Below, piece by piece: positions 1 to 12,469 of a DNA stretch of 64,000 nt. A program made the position numbers and the translations under genes. Below the pieces are notes generated by a model. That model made no database searches. It was not told the DNA's origin and saw nothing but the letters and a program-made list of their open reading frames with translations. This DNA is from Enoplosus armatus. Its lineage: Eukaryota; Chordata; Actinopteri; Centrarchiformes; Enoplosidae. The DNA is taken from assembly GCF_043641665.1 (NCBI RefSeq), contig NW_027261182.1, forward strand, positions 197,001 through 261,000. The letters run 5' to 3'. Every line of letters begins with the position of its first letter. Positions within the stretch are counted from its first letter, which is position 1.

Positions 1-1815
1 AACAACCACAATAGCACAAATATGACTACCCCCTGCTGTTATGTGCCCCTCCCCCCCTCCCTCCCCTTACACCAGCCAGGGGGCAACATGACCCAAACGT
101 TAATCCTCTCAACAGCAACAGACAGTCGGCCAAAACAGCTTCCCACCAAAATGCCAGGCCTGGCTGAGGACACTAACTGATGTGGACTGAGCCCACGGCG
201 CCCAACAGAAACCTCGTGTTATACAGTACGATTTGGTGACATTTTACATGATAGTGATGTTTCACTGTAAGCAACAGCGAGGGCGTCTGCAAAACGGCCC
301 TTTGTACACCCCAAACTGACCGACTGGATGGTTTATAAGAAGGGAAAACAAGCAGCGGAGGTCAGACTACCGCACAAAAGAGCGCAGAATGTGGGATAAT
401 CTCTCCTGCCACTGGCATCAGTGTTAACACAGACTTCAAAAGGAGAATAAACTAGATTTTAGGGGAAAGGAGCTTCATGTGGGGTTTAAAATTCCTCGAC
501 AACTAGTGACATTCAACTAGAGTCAGTGTGTCAAAGGAACACCGGACAGATGACTTTGAGTAAAAGATAGTTTCTCCATATTAAAGCACATATTTATTTA
601 TTTATATATCAACTCAGAAGCAACAAAGGATTTGTTTATGAATCACCGCTGGTTTGAATAGTGAAACAGTGAGGGGATGAATTCCACGAGGAAGCGGCGA
701 CGCTGAGTAAGAGGCACTTTAATGATCGGTGATTGTCACAAACTCGACACCTTCACCGAGATTCTACCAGCTCCACCCGTTCACGTTGATGGAGGCTGGT
801 GGGAGGAGTACGGAGCTACTCCAGAACATTCAGTCCTTAGTAGAAACTTGCGTCTCACCTCTGGTTAGTTAGCTCGTTCATCGTGTTAATAAAAACTTCA
901 GCGCACGTCACTGTGTGCTCCTACTAAAGGCCTCCAAGACTAATTCCTGCTGGTCCACAATAGACGCCGTAATGACTTTATGCCCTCTTACAGTTTGACC
1001 AGAAATATAACATAAATTGAATCTTCAGCTGACCGGCGACAGTATGAACCCTGATCCCCAATGAGTAAGAAAGAGTGGGGATTAATGAAAGGTTACAGGA
1101 GATCGGGGTCGTGGTCGGGTCAGCTAGGATAAGGATTACGACTGGGACAAAGGGGATCAATGGTTGTGGTTAGATTTGTAGAGGCGGTTAAAACTGCGGA
1201 GTGGGATGAATTCACTTTCTTACACTGAAACACACTGAATATTGTTATTTCCGAGCATCTGTTGTTTTCACCGTCTCCTGTGCATCGACGAGGAATCTAA
1301 TAACATCAGTGTATAATATTACAGGCAGGAAAAAGAAACAGAGAGGGCTGCTGCATCTCGAATCTGTCTCTATTCATTTCTTCATCCTCTGGTCTGCCTC
1401 CAACTGGAACTTTCACCCTCCCTCCCATATCAGTGGCCATTATTTCTAAAGCCCAGACACTGTGTGTTAATCTGTGTGTGTTGAGAGTGGGTTAGGGGAC
1501 ATAAGGCTGTGTGACCTATAAGCCCTGTGTGTCCTGCCCCACCAACCCGCCTACACTATAAGCAGGCCCTCCTTTAGCAGCTAGACCCTCACCCCCTTTA
1601 CCAGTGACACTTCACATTACAGGTGGGTTGGATTACTCCCTTAATGTTCGATTTAAAAACGATTCCCGGAACAGTAAGAATGTAAATCAGTGATATAAAT
1701 AACAGCAGGGCAAATAATAATGCTTTAGCTAAGAGAGCTAAAAGGTAGGGGCATTAAGTAATCAATGAATCAATACTACAGGACTATAGCCAAAAAACCT
1801 TCTAGCTCTTTCAAT
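1..1815. other. Non-coding stretch, nothing recognised
   Basis: No ORF with coding character, splice-flanked exon or strong repeat was seen. Short C- and T-rich runs occur near base 50. This is AT-rich unique-looking sequence ahead of the VNTR. Confidence 0.5.
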
Positions 1816-1824
1816 GCATTGAGT

Positions 1825-3503
1825 ACATCATGTACGTTAAAGTACATCATGTACGTTACAGTACATCATGTACATCATGTACGCTAAAGTACATCATGTA
1901 CGTTACAGTACATCATGTACGTTACAGTACACCATGTACGTTACAGTACACCATGTATGTTACAGTACATCATGTACGCTAAAGTACATCATGTACGTTA
2001 CAGTACATCATGTACATCATGTACGCTAAAGTACATCATGTACGTTAAAGTACACCATGTACGTTACAGTACACCATGTACACCATGTATGTTACAGTAC
2101 ACCATGTACACCATGTACGTTACAGTACATCATGTACGTTAAAGTACACCATGTATGTTACAGTACACCATGTACGTTACAGTACATCATGTACGTTACA
2201 GTACACCATGTATGTTACAGTACACCATGTACGTTACAGTACATCATGTACGTTACAGTACACCATGTACATGGTGTACGTTACAGTACACCATGTACAT
2301 CATGTACGCTAAAGTACATCATGTACGTTACAGTACATCATGTACGTTACAGTACACCATGTATGTTACAGTACACCATGTACGTTACAGTACATCATGT
2401 ACGTTAAAGTACATCATGTACGTTACAGTACATCATGTACATCATGTACGCTAAAGTACATCATGTACGTTAAAGTACACCATGTACGTTACAGTACACC
2501 ATGTACACCATGTATGTTACAGTACACCATGTACACCATGTACGTTACAGTACATCATGTACGTTAAAGTACACCATGTATGTTACAGTACACCATGTAC
2601 GTTACAGTACATCATGTACGTTACAGTACACCATGTATGTTACAGTACACCATGTACGTTACAGTACATCATGTACGTTACAGTACACCATGTACATGGT
2701 GTACGTTACAGTACACCATGTACATCATGTACGCTAAAGTACATCATGTACGTTACAGTACACCATGTACGTTACAGTACACCGTGTATGTTACAGTACA
2801 CCATGTATGTTACAGTACATCATGTATGTTACAGTACACCATGTACGTTACAGTACACCATGTATGTTACAGTACACCATGTATGTTACAGTACACCATG
2901 TACGTTACAGTACACCATGTATGTTACAGTACACCATGTACACCATGTATGTTACAGTACATCATGTATGTTACAGTACACCATGTACGTTACAGTACAC
3001 CATGTATGTTACAGTACACCATGTACGTTACAGTACACCATGTATGTTACAGTACACCATGTACACCATGTATGTTACAGTACATCATGTATGTTACAGT
3101 ACACCATGTATGTTACAGTACACCATGTACACCATGTATGTTACAGTACATCATGTATGTTACAGTACACCATGTATGTTACAGTACACCATGTACACCA
3201 TGTATGTTACAGTACATCATGTATGTTACAGTACACCATGTACGTTACAGTACATCATGTATGTTACAGTACATCATGTACACCATGTATGTTACAGTAC
3301 ATCATGTATGTTACAGTACATCATGTACGTTACAGTACATCATGTACGTTACAGTACATCATGTATGTTACAGTACATCATGTACGTTACAGTACATCAT
3401 GTACACCATGTATGTTACAGTACATCATGTACGTTACAGTACATCATGTACGTTACAGTACATCATGTATGTTACAGTACATCATGTACGTTACAGTACA
3501 TCA
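1825..3503. repeat. 19-bp VNTR (GTTACAGTACATCATGTAC family)
   Basis: About 1.7 kb of head-to-tail units of roughly 19 bp. The unit is GTTACAGTACAYCATGTAY, with 13-bp spacer variants where an extra CATCATGTAC or CACCATGTAC is inserted. Each unit contains a near-palindrome (GTACATCATGTAC). Variant sites are C/T in the YCATG core, C/T in the GTAC/GTAT end, and TTA/CTA/TTAAAG. The left part (about 1,960-2,337) is repeated nearly exactly at 2,385-2,762 (offset 425 bp), a higher-order duplication. Units are mixed ATC/ACC types on the left, and more uniform GTATGTTACAG types dominate from about 2,770. The plus strand is open in all frames by composition (up to 349 codons), but this is a repeat artefact and not a gene. 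Confidence 0.95.
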
Positions 3504-4362
3504 ATATAAGAATGTCTTACAGCTGCAATGACCCATCACAGATGTGTTGTTGTATTTTTTTTCCATTTATGTGCTTTTGTTAAAGTACTTGTAAAATCTA
3601 GTCAAGGAATAATGGATGACCAACTTACATTAAATATTTTATTATATACTTTTCTTAAACTTTCATGTGAAGTATGTGACAGACTATAGAGAGACTTGTC
3701 TTTACAGTCTCCACTGATATATAATAAGTCCACTGTGGTCATTAGTCAGATACACCACATACATATTGACCAACACTAATGTGTTCACATGTCTGTGCCT
3801 ATTTGAATAAATTCATTCATTGAAATAAATGTTTGTCCCATTTTTCAAGCCATTCAAGGCGAACGCTGGAACGCGCATTTGTGGAGAATCACGTTTGCTT
3901 GCCAAGTTGTTCAGTTCAACCCGATGAATGCGATGCTGGATGTAATTCAGCGGGGATCAAACAGTGTCCTGAAGTACGAGGTCAGTCTGCTGCGAGACCG
4001 TGGCCAGGACACGGCAGCTCCACGGACTACAGGAGCTGCAGTGCATGTGGAGGTATAATGTGTGTGTGTGTGAGGCAGAGAGCTTCATCCAGCTGAGAGC
4101 AGGGGATTTGATGAGTGAAATTGAAATACGAAATGGCTTCATAATCTCTCAGCCAGACAAAGACAGGAGAGCACGAGGTCAATCCCAATTCACACACTCT
4201 TTGTTGGAAAGAACAACTGTAATGAAATTTGGTCGGCTAAAAAAAGACAAAGAAGAAAAAAAAAAAAAAAGCTGGGCCAATATCGTTACACAGAGACCAC
4301 TTTGGGAAATAAAAGTTGGAGGATTGAATTCTTTAGTTCTGCTGCGGCACATTGATCCCAGA

Positions 4363-4386
4363 GGGGGGGGGGGGGGGGGGGGGGGG
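4363..4386 (+). repeat. Poly-G homopolymer
   Basis: Uninterrupted run of about 24 G following CAGA. It can fold as G-quadruplex DNA, and its length is likely to be unreliable in assembly. Confidence 0.9.
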
Positions 4387-6598
4387 CTGCATCGAAGGAA
4401 TGAGGAATAAATGGAAGGATGGAAACGTCCGAGGAAGAGAAGGGAAACAGAAAGCGATGAGAGACAAAGAGGGGTGGATAAGTGAAGGTATTAACTGACG
4501 AAACAAGATGCTGCTCCACTGATCTGTATTTGTATTTTCAGCATATGGTTTTCAGATAACACGAGCCTGGTTCAGCAAAATGACCTCTGTATCTTAAAGC
4601 ATTTAGAAGTTAGTGGAAGGGAAAAAAAACTTTCCTCCTTATTAATATTTAAATTTATGCAGCAAAAAATCTAATTAGATTTTCTACTCCACAGAGGGAT
4701 AGTGCGAGTATGATGCGTCTATTATGTATGGTGTTTAAGTTATTATGTTTACAAGAAAGTGGCTTCGCTCGGACAGACACACAGACGGCATCGTAAAAAC
4801 ACAATATACTAAATTACCTCACATTAAACGGAGGCAAAGGGCAGCAACAGACGTAGAATGACTCCATTCATGTTGAGCTAAAGAGCTGCTAATGTTAGAA
4901 ATTCAAAAGTGCACCTCGAGGGTTGTGCTGTCTTTAGCAGATACTTTAAGGACACACTGAGGTTAAATCCAGCAGCAGGGACATCAGGTCCACACTGTAA
5001 AGCCTGTTTTTCCCAACAGGGAAGCATATTGCGTGCAAACGTGCTGTTTACAGAACATACTTTTGTCTGCATGAGCTGATTCGTGCTTAGGAGGCATATG
5101 AGGTCACTTTCTGAATTGCAGTCTGTAAAAATCAGCATTTTGTGATTGAACGTTGTTGTTTTCCTACAGACACACATATGCTGCTTTTTAGCGAGCTTCT
5201 CCCAGCGTTTTGCATTTGAATGTCTCAGCGAGAAGCAGATTACTTTAATTTAGCTCAAGAGAAGCCTCGATTCTTAATGACGCACGCCCAGAGTTTATCG
5301 TTTGCACCACGTGCATAAGTACTGCATTTGTTCAGTATTTAGCATAAACGTACATGCATTTAATTAAAAAATACAATATCAAGGGGGTATTTAGCATATG
5401 TAAATGCCTACATAAATAAATGAGAAAGCAATGTGGCCATGTTTAAACACAACATCACAGAGCTGGGGGAGAGAAAATGTCTCTCTCGACAGAATCACAG
5501 CTCGCTCATTGTACCACACATTCATGTGGCTGGTGTTCAGGGCTGCCCCCCCCCCACCACGCCTCTCTGCCCTGACACTGGGAGGATTAACCTGGACGAA
5601 GGATGAAAAGGGACCAGGCTTTGACACAACTGAGATGTGGATTCTGCAAAAGGGGCTGCGACTCTGGTCATGGTGATGTAAGTGTAGATATATTACGTTT
5701 AGTGTCTTTACATTAACCTCAGGCATCAGAGAAAACTCGTCTTGTTGGGTCGTTCTCGCTCAGGATAGGACTGAGACCATCGCACCACTGGGCTTTTCTC
5801 CTGTTTCTCTCATCCATAACTCTCTCTAAGCCTTAATTACATTGGTAGGCAATTGGATGGGCAGAAATATTCACCGACAGCATTCATGCAACGTGTTATG
5901 AAGTATATAGTTACGAAGAGCTGTGAGCAGAGAGAAAACACTGCTCTGTAATCTGTTGTTCAACCAATAATAATAATAATAATCACTATTTGACTCAGTT
6001 TTAATATCATTATCCCGACTTTACGTTCCACAGGAGTCGAAGCTTTTCATGTTGTCAAGAATACATTTTGATGTAAGTGATTTGCAATAACAATGATTAA
6101 AATACATTTTCCATGTATACTTTTGTAGAAACTAATCAAAATGCTGCAACAATCTCTAGATTACAGACATGAACAATCAATGTAACCGGTAACATTAATT
6201 ACTAACAGAGGTTTGTGTTGGCTCGCCCTGCATGATGAAGAGCGGTTGAAATGCACACTACTTCACTCCGGTGACCTTTGGACCAGTGATGGTAGTGTTG
6301 GAGTGTTGGATGGCTGACTCAGCACTCTGAATAAAACATGTGATGTGGGGATTGGAGGAGCGTCTGAAGGACACTGGGACATGGACGAGGACTTCACATA
6401 ACCTCCCTCTCTCTCTCTCTCTCTTCTGAACGGCTTCGTATTTCTTTTCTCTTCCATCTCCGCCCTCCTTATTGGACTGTCTCACTCACGTCACATCAAA
6501 CCGCAGAACTGATCAGAAATGATTGGTTTCTGAGCAATTTCTGACTGTAAAGTGATCATCTCACCACTGATCGATCTGTATGTGTTGAGAAACAGTAT

Positions 6599-6599
6599 C

Positions 6600-6664
<65 letters not shown>
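6599..6664 (+). repeat. (CA)33 microsatellite
   Basis: Perfect dinucleotide run of about 66 bp, ending in CACCACAGCAGCC. Typical fish dinucleotide marker locus. Confidence 0.95.
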
Positions 6665-6665
<1 letters not shown>

Positions 6666-7123
6666 ACAGCAGCCACTGCTGAAGCGAAGATCTGCAGCAG
6701 CAATCAGATGCTAAATTAGACGTGTTGTGAGTTTGTGTGTCTGTCATCAAGCGACAATTATTTCTGTGTTTACAAATGACTGCCATGAGAGAGAGACAGT
6801 TTCTCATTTCATATTCACCCTCATTTACCCAGCGCCCTTCAAACGGGGGCCCACGGCTGCTGAGGGAGCAGAAGGAGGCTCTTGTTCATTTCTTCCATCT
6901 ACATTTTAACAGCCTTTGGGAGCTGCCAAACTGGCAACCCTACAGTCTAACGCTCGCCGGTGTTTACTGTGATGTTTAGGGAATATAAGAAAATATCTAA
7001 GCTATAAAATGTACATTTGAGTCTTTTTTTCCCCTATTATTCACATTTATGACTAGATTTATTAGCTTTTTACGCTTTTCATGTGTGAGTATGAATCAAT
7101 TTGTAATAGCTTAGAAAATGCTT

Positions 7124-7421
7124 AAAGGAATAGTTTGACATTTAGGGAATAACGCTTATTTTTCGTTCAGCCCGTTAGCTTAGCATAGAACAAATACTGG
7201 AACCAGAGGGAAACAGCTAGCCTGGCTCCGTCCAAAGGTAACAAAATCCACCTCACTAATTAACATATTATATCTCGCTTGTTTAATCCGTAAAACAAAC
7301 CCCGTAAAACCTACAATTTGACGTTTTATGGGGGGGGTCATGAGCCACACTATTTCTTGACCGGGTGAAGGGACTTCCTGGTTGCCTGGCAACTGGTCCC
7401 AAAATGTCAAACTATCCTTTT
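7124..7421. mobile_element. MITE-like element with inverted ends (copy 1)
   Basis: The left end AAAGGAATAGTTTGACA (7,124-7,140) is matched by an inverted right end TGTCAAACTATCCTTT (7,405-7,420, one base deleted). The interior contains the GTTAGCTTAGCATA and AGCTAGCCTGGCTCCGTCCA phrases that also occur, in opposite orientation, in the second copy at 45,448-45,747. About 300 bp, no coding capacity: a non-autonomous DNA transposon of a family I believe is common in teleosts. The target-site duplication is not certain (possibly TTAA). Confidence 0.75.
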
Positions 7422-7424
7422 AAC

Positions 7425-8340
7425 AGTGACATCAGCGCGGTGTGGTGAGAAAGACAGACATGATAGTTTCAGACCAGTTGAAGGACAGTTTCCCTGCAGT
7501 GGGATCAATAAGGTATCACATCATCGTTAAAGGAAACATCTACAGACCCGTTTTCTTCTAACGGCTGCACGCTGTGAGGTTCGATAAATGCTTTGAGGAT
7601 AGTGCTTCATATTAAGTGGCTGAAATTTCAAGATCCCCGAGATAAATGATGCTGGATAAATGAGAGCAGCGTTATCATCAGTGCAGAGAGAGAACGATGG
7701 GGCAGATGGTAATGTACCTCACGGCTTGCTGAAGCGCTTTTAAATAGGTTTTCTTGCTGATTATCTTTTTCTTTTTAATCTTAATCTTCCTTGGAGTTGT
7801 TATGTCATTAATGGGATGGAAACTGACAGTGATGATCCATATCAACAACCAAAGTGACTGTTATGCTGCAATAATATGTAATGTGATTCCTGTGAGAAGC
7901 TGAAGCCCCGGTGAGGGGGGGGGGCTCTCTAACCCCTGGGTCTCCATATTTCCCACAAAACACAATTAAAAACAACTCCTGAATAAATAAACAGGTTTTA
8001 TAAAGTCTTTTGTTACCAAAACTCAGAGACGGAGCATAATCTCCCGTCTTAACCGGTTAGTTCAGCTGGCAGCCTCCGGTGTTCTATTGAATCATTCATC
8101 AGCTTCTAAATTTGCCAGCTACTGTAACCCATGGCAGAGCGGCTGCAGGCTTTGTCTTTTCCATCTGGGTCAGAGTGAAGCCCTCTGTTACATAAGACCA
8201 GACCTGTCTGCAGCAAATTCCTTCACTGGGGGAACAACCCAAAGCGTCTTGGTGGGAGGGGAAGCAAAACAGTTATTATTTATTATTTAGTGGGAAGTCC
8301 ACCCGGCTCAGACCATTCACAGGACTTTTGTAAAAGTCTT
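7425..8340. other. Non-coding stretch, nothing recognised
   Basis: Ordinary AT-rich sequence with a G-run near 7,915-7,924. No exon or repeat signature that I can support. Confidence 0.45.
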
Positions 8341-8345
8341 AGCAT

Positions 8346-8380
8346 CTGTCTGTCTGTCTGTCTGCCTGCCTGTCTATCTA

Positions 8381-8411
<31 letters not shown>

Positions 8412-8522
8412 GCCTGCCTGCCTGTCTGTCTGTCTGTCTGTCTGTCTGCCTGCCTGTCTGTCTGTCTGTCTATCTATCTGTCTTTCTGTCCTTCTGTCCT
8501 TCTGTCTGTCTGCCTGTCTATC
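8346..8522 (+). repeat. (CTGT/CTGC)n tetranucleotide repeat
   Basis: About 175 bp of interspersed CTGT, CTGC and CTAT tetranucleotides. It lies about 60 bp before the 10-bp minisatellite. A related CTGT/CTGC tract occurs at 35,371-35,452. Confidence 0.9.
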
Positions 8523-8580
8523 AGGTAAGAGAGAGACGTGCAGCAGGATGAATCGAACCCCTTTAGTTGCATAAGTGTAT

Positions 8581-9310
8581 TAGCAGACTTTAGCAGACTT
8601 TAGCGGACTTCAACGGACTTTAGCGGACTTCAGCAGACTTTAGCAGACTTTAGCGGACTTCAACAGACTTTAGCAGACTTCAGCAGACTTTAGCAGACTT
8701 CAGCAGACTTTAGCGGACTTCAACGGACTTCAGCGGACTTTAGCGGACTTCAGCAGACTTTAGCAGACTTCAGCAGACTTCAGCAGACTTTAGCAGACTT
8801 TAGCGGACTTTAGCGGACTTCAACGGACTTTAGCAGACTTTAGCGGACTTCAGCAGAGTTTAGCGGACTTCAACGGACTTTAGCGGACTTCAGCAGACTT
8901 TAGCAGACTTTAGCGGACTTCAACAGACTTTAGCGGACTTTAGCGGACTTCAGCGGACTTCAGCAGACTTTAGCGGACTTCAACGGACTTTAGCGGACTT
9001 CAGCAGACTTTAGCAGACTTTAGCAGACTTTAGCGGACTTCAACGGACTTTAGCGGACTTTAGTGGACTTTAGCGGACTTTAGCAGACTTTAGCGGACCT
9101 CAACGGACTTCAGCGGACTTCAGTGGACTTTAGCGGACTTTAGCGGACTTCAGCGGACTTCAGTGGACTTTAGCGGACTTCAGCGGACTTCAACAGACTT
9201 TAGCGGACTTCAGCGGACTTCAGCGGACTTCAACGGACTTTAGCGGACTTCAACGGACTTTAGCGGACTTCAACGGACTTTAGCGGACTTCAGCGGACTT
9301 TAGCGGACTT
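8581..9310. repeat. 10-bp minisatellite, 73 units
   Basis: Exactly 730 bp of 10-bp units of the form (T/C)A(G/A)C(A/G)GACTT. Every unit stays in register: I see base substitutions (a G in the ACTT at 8,851-8,860, ACCT at 9,091-9,100, T for C in some units) but no insertion or deletion. Units with GCAGACTT are common in the first third. After about 9,100 almost every unit is GCGGACTT. The array ends abruptly at AGGCCTCCGG. No coding function is likely. Confidence 0.97.
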
Positions 9311-12300
9311 AGGCCTCCGGACGCCACACAGAGAACACTGAGCTCCATTGTGGTCTGTAAAAGCCCGACTGTGCTGTGACCCCAGTGGAGTTTAGAGACG
9401 GCCCTTTCTGCCGTGTTCCTTGAAAACAGATAATATTGAAATAGGTGCTGTACCCTGGGATCATGTTGTTATTCTGCCTTTCAGCTTTTCCTAAAAGTCA
9501 TTTACTGTCAGTGTTTGTGAGGAGACACATCCTGAGACACAAGACAGAGCAATGTTGTTTACACCCCAGATGTTTGTATACTTATACTGATACTGCTCTA
9601 CTATACTACACTGTACTATACTATACTATATCGACTACTTTCATAATAAAGTGAACCAACTTGCCTGGATTTGTATTATATCGCCACTGAAATGTTGATA
9701 GATGTGTGTTGTATGTGCTATTATTTACTTCTCTGTAAGTTGTAAAGTCAGTTCAGGCCGACGTGGCTCCATTTGAGACTTCACTCCTTCATCACTAAAA
9801 AGGTGATGAAGCTGTTGTTTTGGTTTCTCATTTCTATAACAAACCAGCTGCATCGTATGAGCCGGAGAAGAGACACAGGAGGAAATTTAATAACTCTCCC
9901 ACTGAGTAATTCAGTTTTGCTTCATCCTGTTTCCAGAAGTTGTCGGTTTATATTTTCAACTGTATGTATCTCTCTCTCTTAATGTTAGTTAGCAAACACT
10001 CTCAGCTCCCTCTCAGACCTCATCTCTACTGCTGCACAGTAGTACCGCATGTAGTACTACACACTACAGTATCTGTAACTTACATAGCATCTGTGACTTT
10101 GAGGTTGCAGGCAATGTGAGGGAGAATATAATGTGTTTAGGACAGAACGTGACGCACCAAGTCCAAGCACAGTTTGTACCAGTATACATCATAACAGCAG
10201 AGAGGACACACACACACACACACACACAGTTTCTCACACAAACAACAGAAAATAAACAAAAAGGCACAGGCATCCACACAAACCCACACAACATTGATGT
10301 ATTCAACTTTTAAAGTATCAGTAAAATCTGTCTTTTTAGTAACATCTACTGGCAGCTGTCAGAAACTACATCTGCAGACAAACCATATAATATATATATA
10401 TATATATACAGTATTTACAATTACTCAAAACTGACTCAGGTGCAGCGATATCACAGATATCAGTCCTCACATTCAGTGGTTCATCTCCTGTGTGAAGCAC
10501 AATGAATGTTAGCTAAAACACGTTAGCTTATGTGGCTAACACCGGCTACAAGTGAAGCTTCTGTATTGTACCACAAACCAGCTCCTAAACTGGTTTGTGG
10601 TACAAGCCCGATTCTTGTTTTAAGCACAGGACATCGGTGCAGAGAGCTTGAAGCTTTCTCCTCACAGCAGTGATGAATGTGACAACAAGTCCACCTCATG
10701 AAGTTTGTGTGCCGACACAGAAACCAGATGGTCCAACAACAACAAGAGCACCAACTCGGCTCATTAATTATTTGTCGTTAACAAATGGTACAACAGCTGA
10801 AGAGGACCAGGATTACTAGTCCTTCCTGTGCGGAGTAAAAAAATAAAATAAGAAAAGCAACAGACAGATGCCATCTTGTTGTGTTGGATGGAGCCGGCTT
10901 TGATAGATCTCGCTCTGAGGGGCTCAGAGGCTTCGCTGATTGACTGTAGGGAGATGATGCGTGATTACACATGAAATGCAGCTTCACTGCAGCACATATG
11001 GGCCGAGAGCAGCACAATGTTCTCCATGTTAGTGAGAGAAGGCCGCTGCTCAGCCTGCTGATGTGTGTGTGTGTGAATACTGTATATCCAAATGCCTTAA
11101 CGTTAAAACATTTGTGACTTTGTGTTTCAAGCGAGATTAATTCTCATTTCTCAGTCCCGCCTTGCCTGTTTGTTCACAACAGCAGCAGTAAGTGTTGGTC
11201 GCCGTGCAGCCGCCTCGTCCCGCAGTAATTGATTTGTTTGAAGTCGGGAGGAGGAGGAGGAGGAGGAGGAAGAGGAGGCCTGCTGATGACGTGTCTTTGG
11301 ACAAAAGAAGCATTAGCCAGGATTAATCGGGATTAACAAGGAGAAATTCTGATGGACAGGACCAAAAAAAAAAAACCCCTCCACCCCACAGGCTCACTGT
11401 ACTCCTCCTTCCCAAAGTCTGAACAGATTAAAATGACATGTCACTGCTTCTAATTGGCAGAATGGCTTGTGTTTAGGTACGTTAGTGCGTGCCTGCATGT
11501 GTGGTCCTGTCACCGATCATCTGTTTGTGTGTTTCAGTGTGTGCGTTTGTGCTCATGTTTATGTGCATGTAAGTGAGAGAAAGTGTGCACAGCCAGAGAC
11601 TCGTACTCCACCCAACCCACGGTCCAAATGTTGAGTCATTCTGACCGATGAACTCAAATCTGTTGCGACATTTCAGTCTGATATTTCTTAATAATCTCGA
11701 TGAAATCTGGTTCAAGTTCAACTCTTCAGTAAGAAATTAGTGTCCAACGCTGAGAATCTATGATGTTCTCAGAGTTAGAGCTAAAAGGGTCGACAGACAG
11801 AAAATGAATCAGCAACATTTTTAATAATCAACTAATTCATTAACAAAATTATTCATTTTGGAAAGGAAACGTGCCAAGAAATGTTCTGGTTCCAGTTCCA
11901 AAAGTGAATATTTGTTAGGTTTCTTAGACTTAATACAGCAGCTTTAGATAAACTTTTACAGAACAGAACGAGGACTGTGGATTTTATCCAGTGGAAGTAT
12001 GTTAGGAAAGGATCTTCTAATGGTCTGCATGAACAGGAGGGATGACCACCACTCCACATGTACTGATGACGTACTGATGACGTAGGCAAGGAAGGAAGGA
12101 AAGAAACAGGACGGGACACAATGAAACAAGGAAAGTGATGGATGTGGTGAGATGGACAGAGTAAAGGAAGGAGGGAGGGAAAAGGAAAAGACACAAAGGC
12201 AGAAGAGATGACACAGCTGGAAGGAGGGAAAGAAATCAGGAGTAAAAAAAAAAGGAAAAATGACGAAAAACAAACAGCAAGAAAGAGACGTGTCAAGTAA

Positions 12301-12469
12301 ATTAAATGTGAAATAACATGTGACCTCATCAGCTCGCATCAGTGAGCTGATGAGTAAACTCCAATCTGAGAGTCCTAATCTCACTGTGACATTCATCTCC
12401 ATCCCACCATTACTGGAATTAACAAGGCACCGCCAGAGACAGACGGACACAGTCCTCAAATGAGAACAG
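9311..12469. other. Non-coding stretch with small repeats
   Basis: Holds a short TACTATAC repeat (about 9,597-9,631), a short (CA)n at 10,206-10,228, an AT run near 10,390-10,410, the perfect hairpin at 10,566-10,605 (listed) and a GGA run (11,249-11,275). Around 11,797-11,860 there is a trace of the ATTAATCAACTAATTC-type repeat seen better at 60,957. No gene seen. Confidence 0.5.
10566..10605. repeat. Perfect inverted repeat (16-bp stem, 8-nt loop)
   Basis: Left arm TTGTACCACAAACCAG (10,566-10,581), loop CTCCTAAA, right arm CTGGTTTGTGGTACAA (10,590-10,605). The arms are perfectly complementary. It is too short for a canonical pre-miRNA, has no T-tract behind it, and may be a relic of a transposon end or a cruciform-forming site. 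Confidence 0.9.

Larger units (their letters stand above)
3504..7122. other. Non-coding stretch with minor simple repeats
   Basis: Contains a poly-A run near 4,256-4,270, a long poly-G run (about 4,363-4,386), a short CT run (6,410-6,422) and the (CA)n tract listed separately. I found no exon or promoter signature that I can support. Confidence 0.5.

Noticed and set aside
1825..3503. Regular array that might suggest CRISPR or a centromeric satellite
   Set aside because: Units are contiguous with no unique spacers, the genome is eukaryotic, and at 1.7 kb it is a local VNTR.
1915..3583. Overlapping long plus-strand ORFs with MYVTVHHVRYSTPC repeats, 75 to 349 codons
   Set aside because: They are read-throughs of the 19-bp VNTR, open in all plus frames because the unit lacks stops; no gene structure or codon bias.
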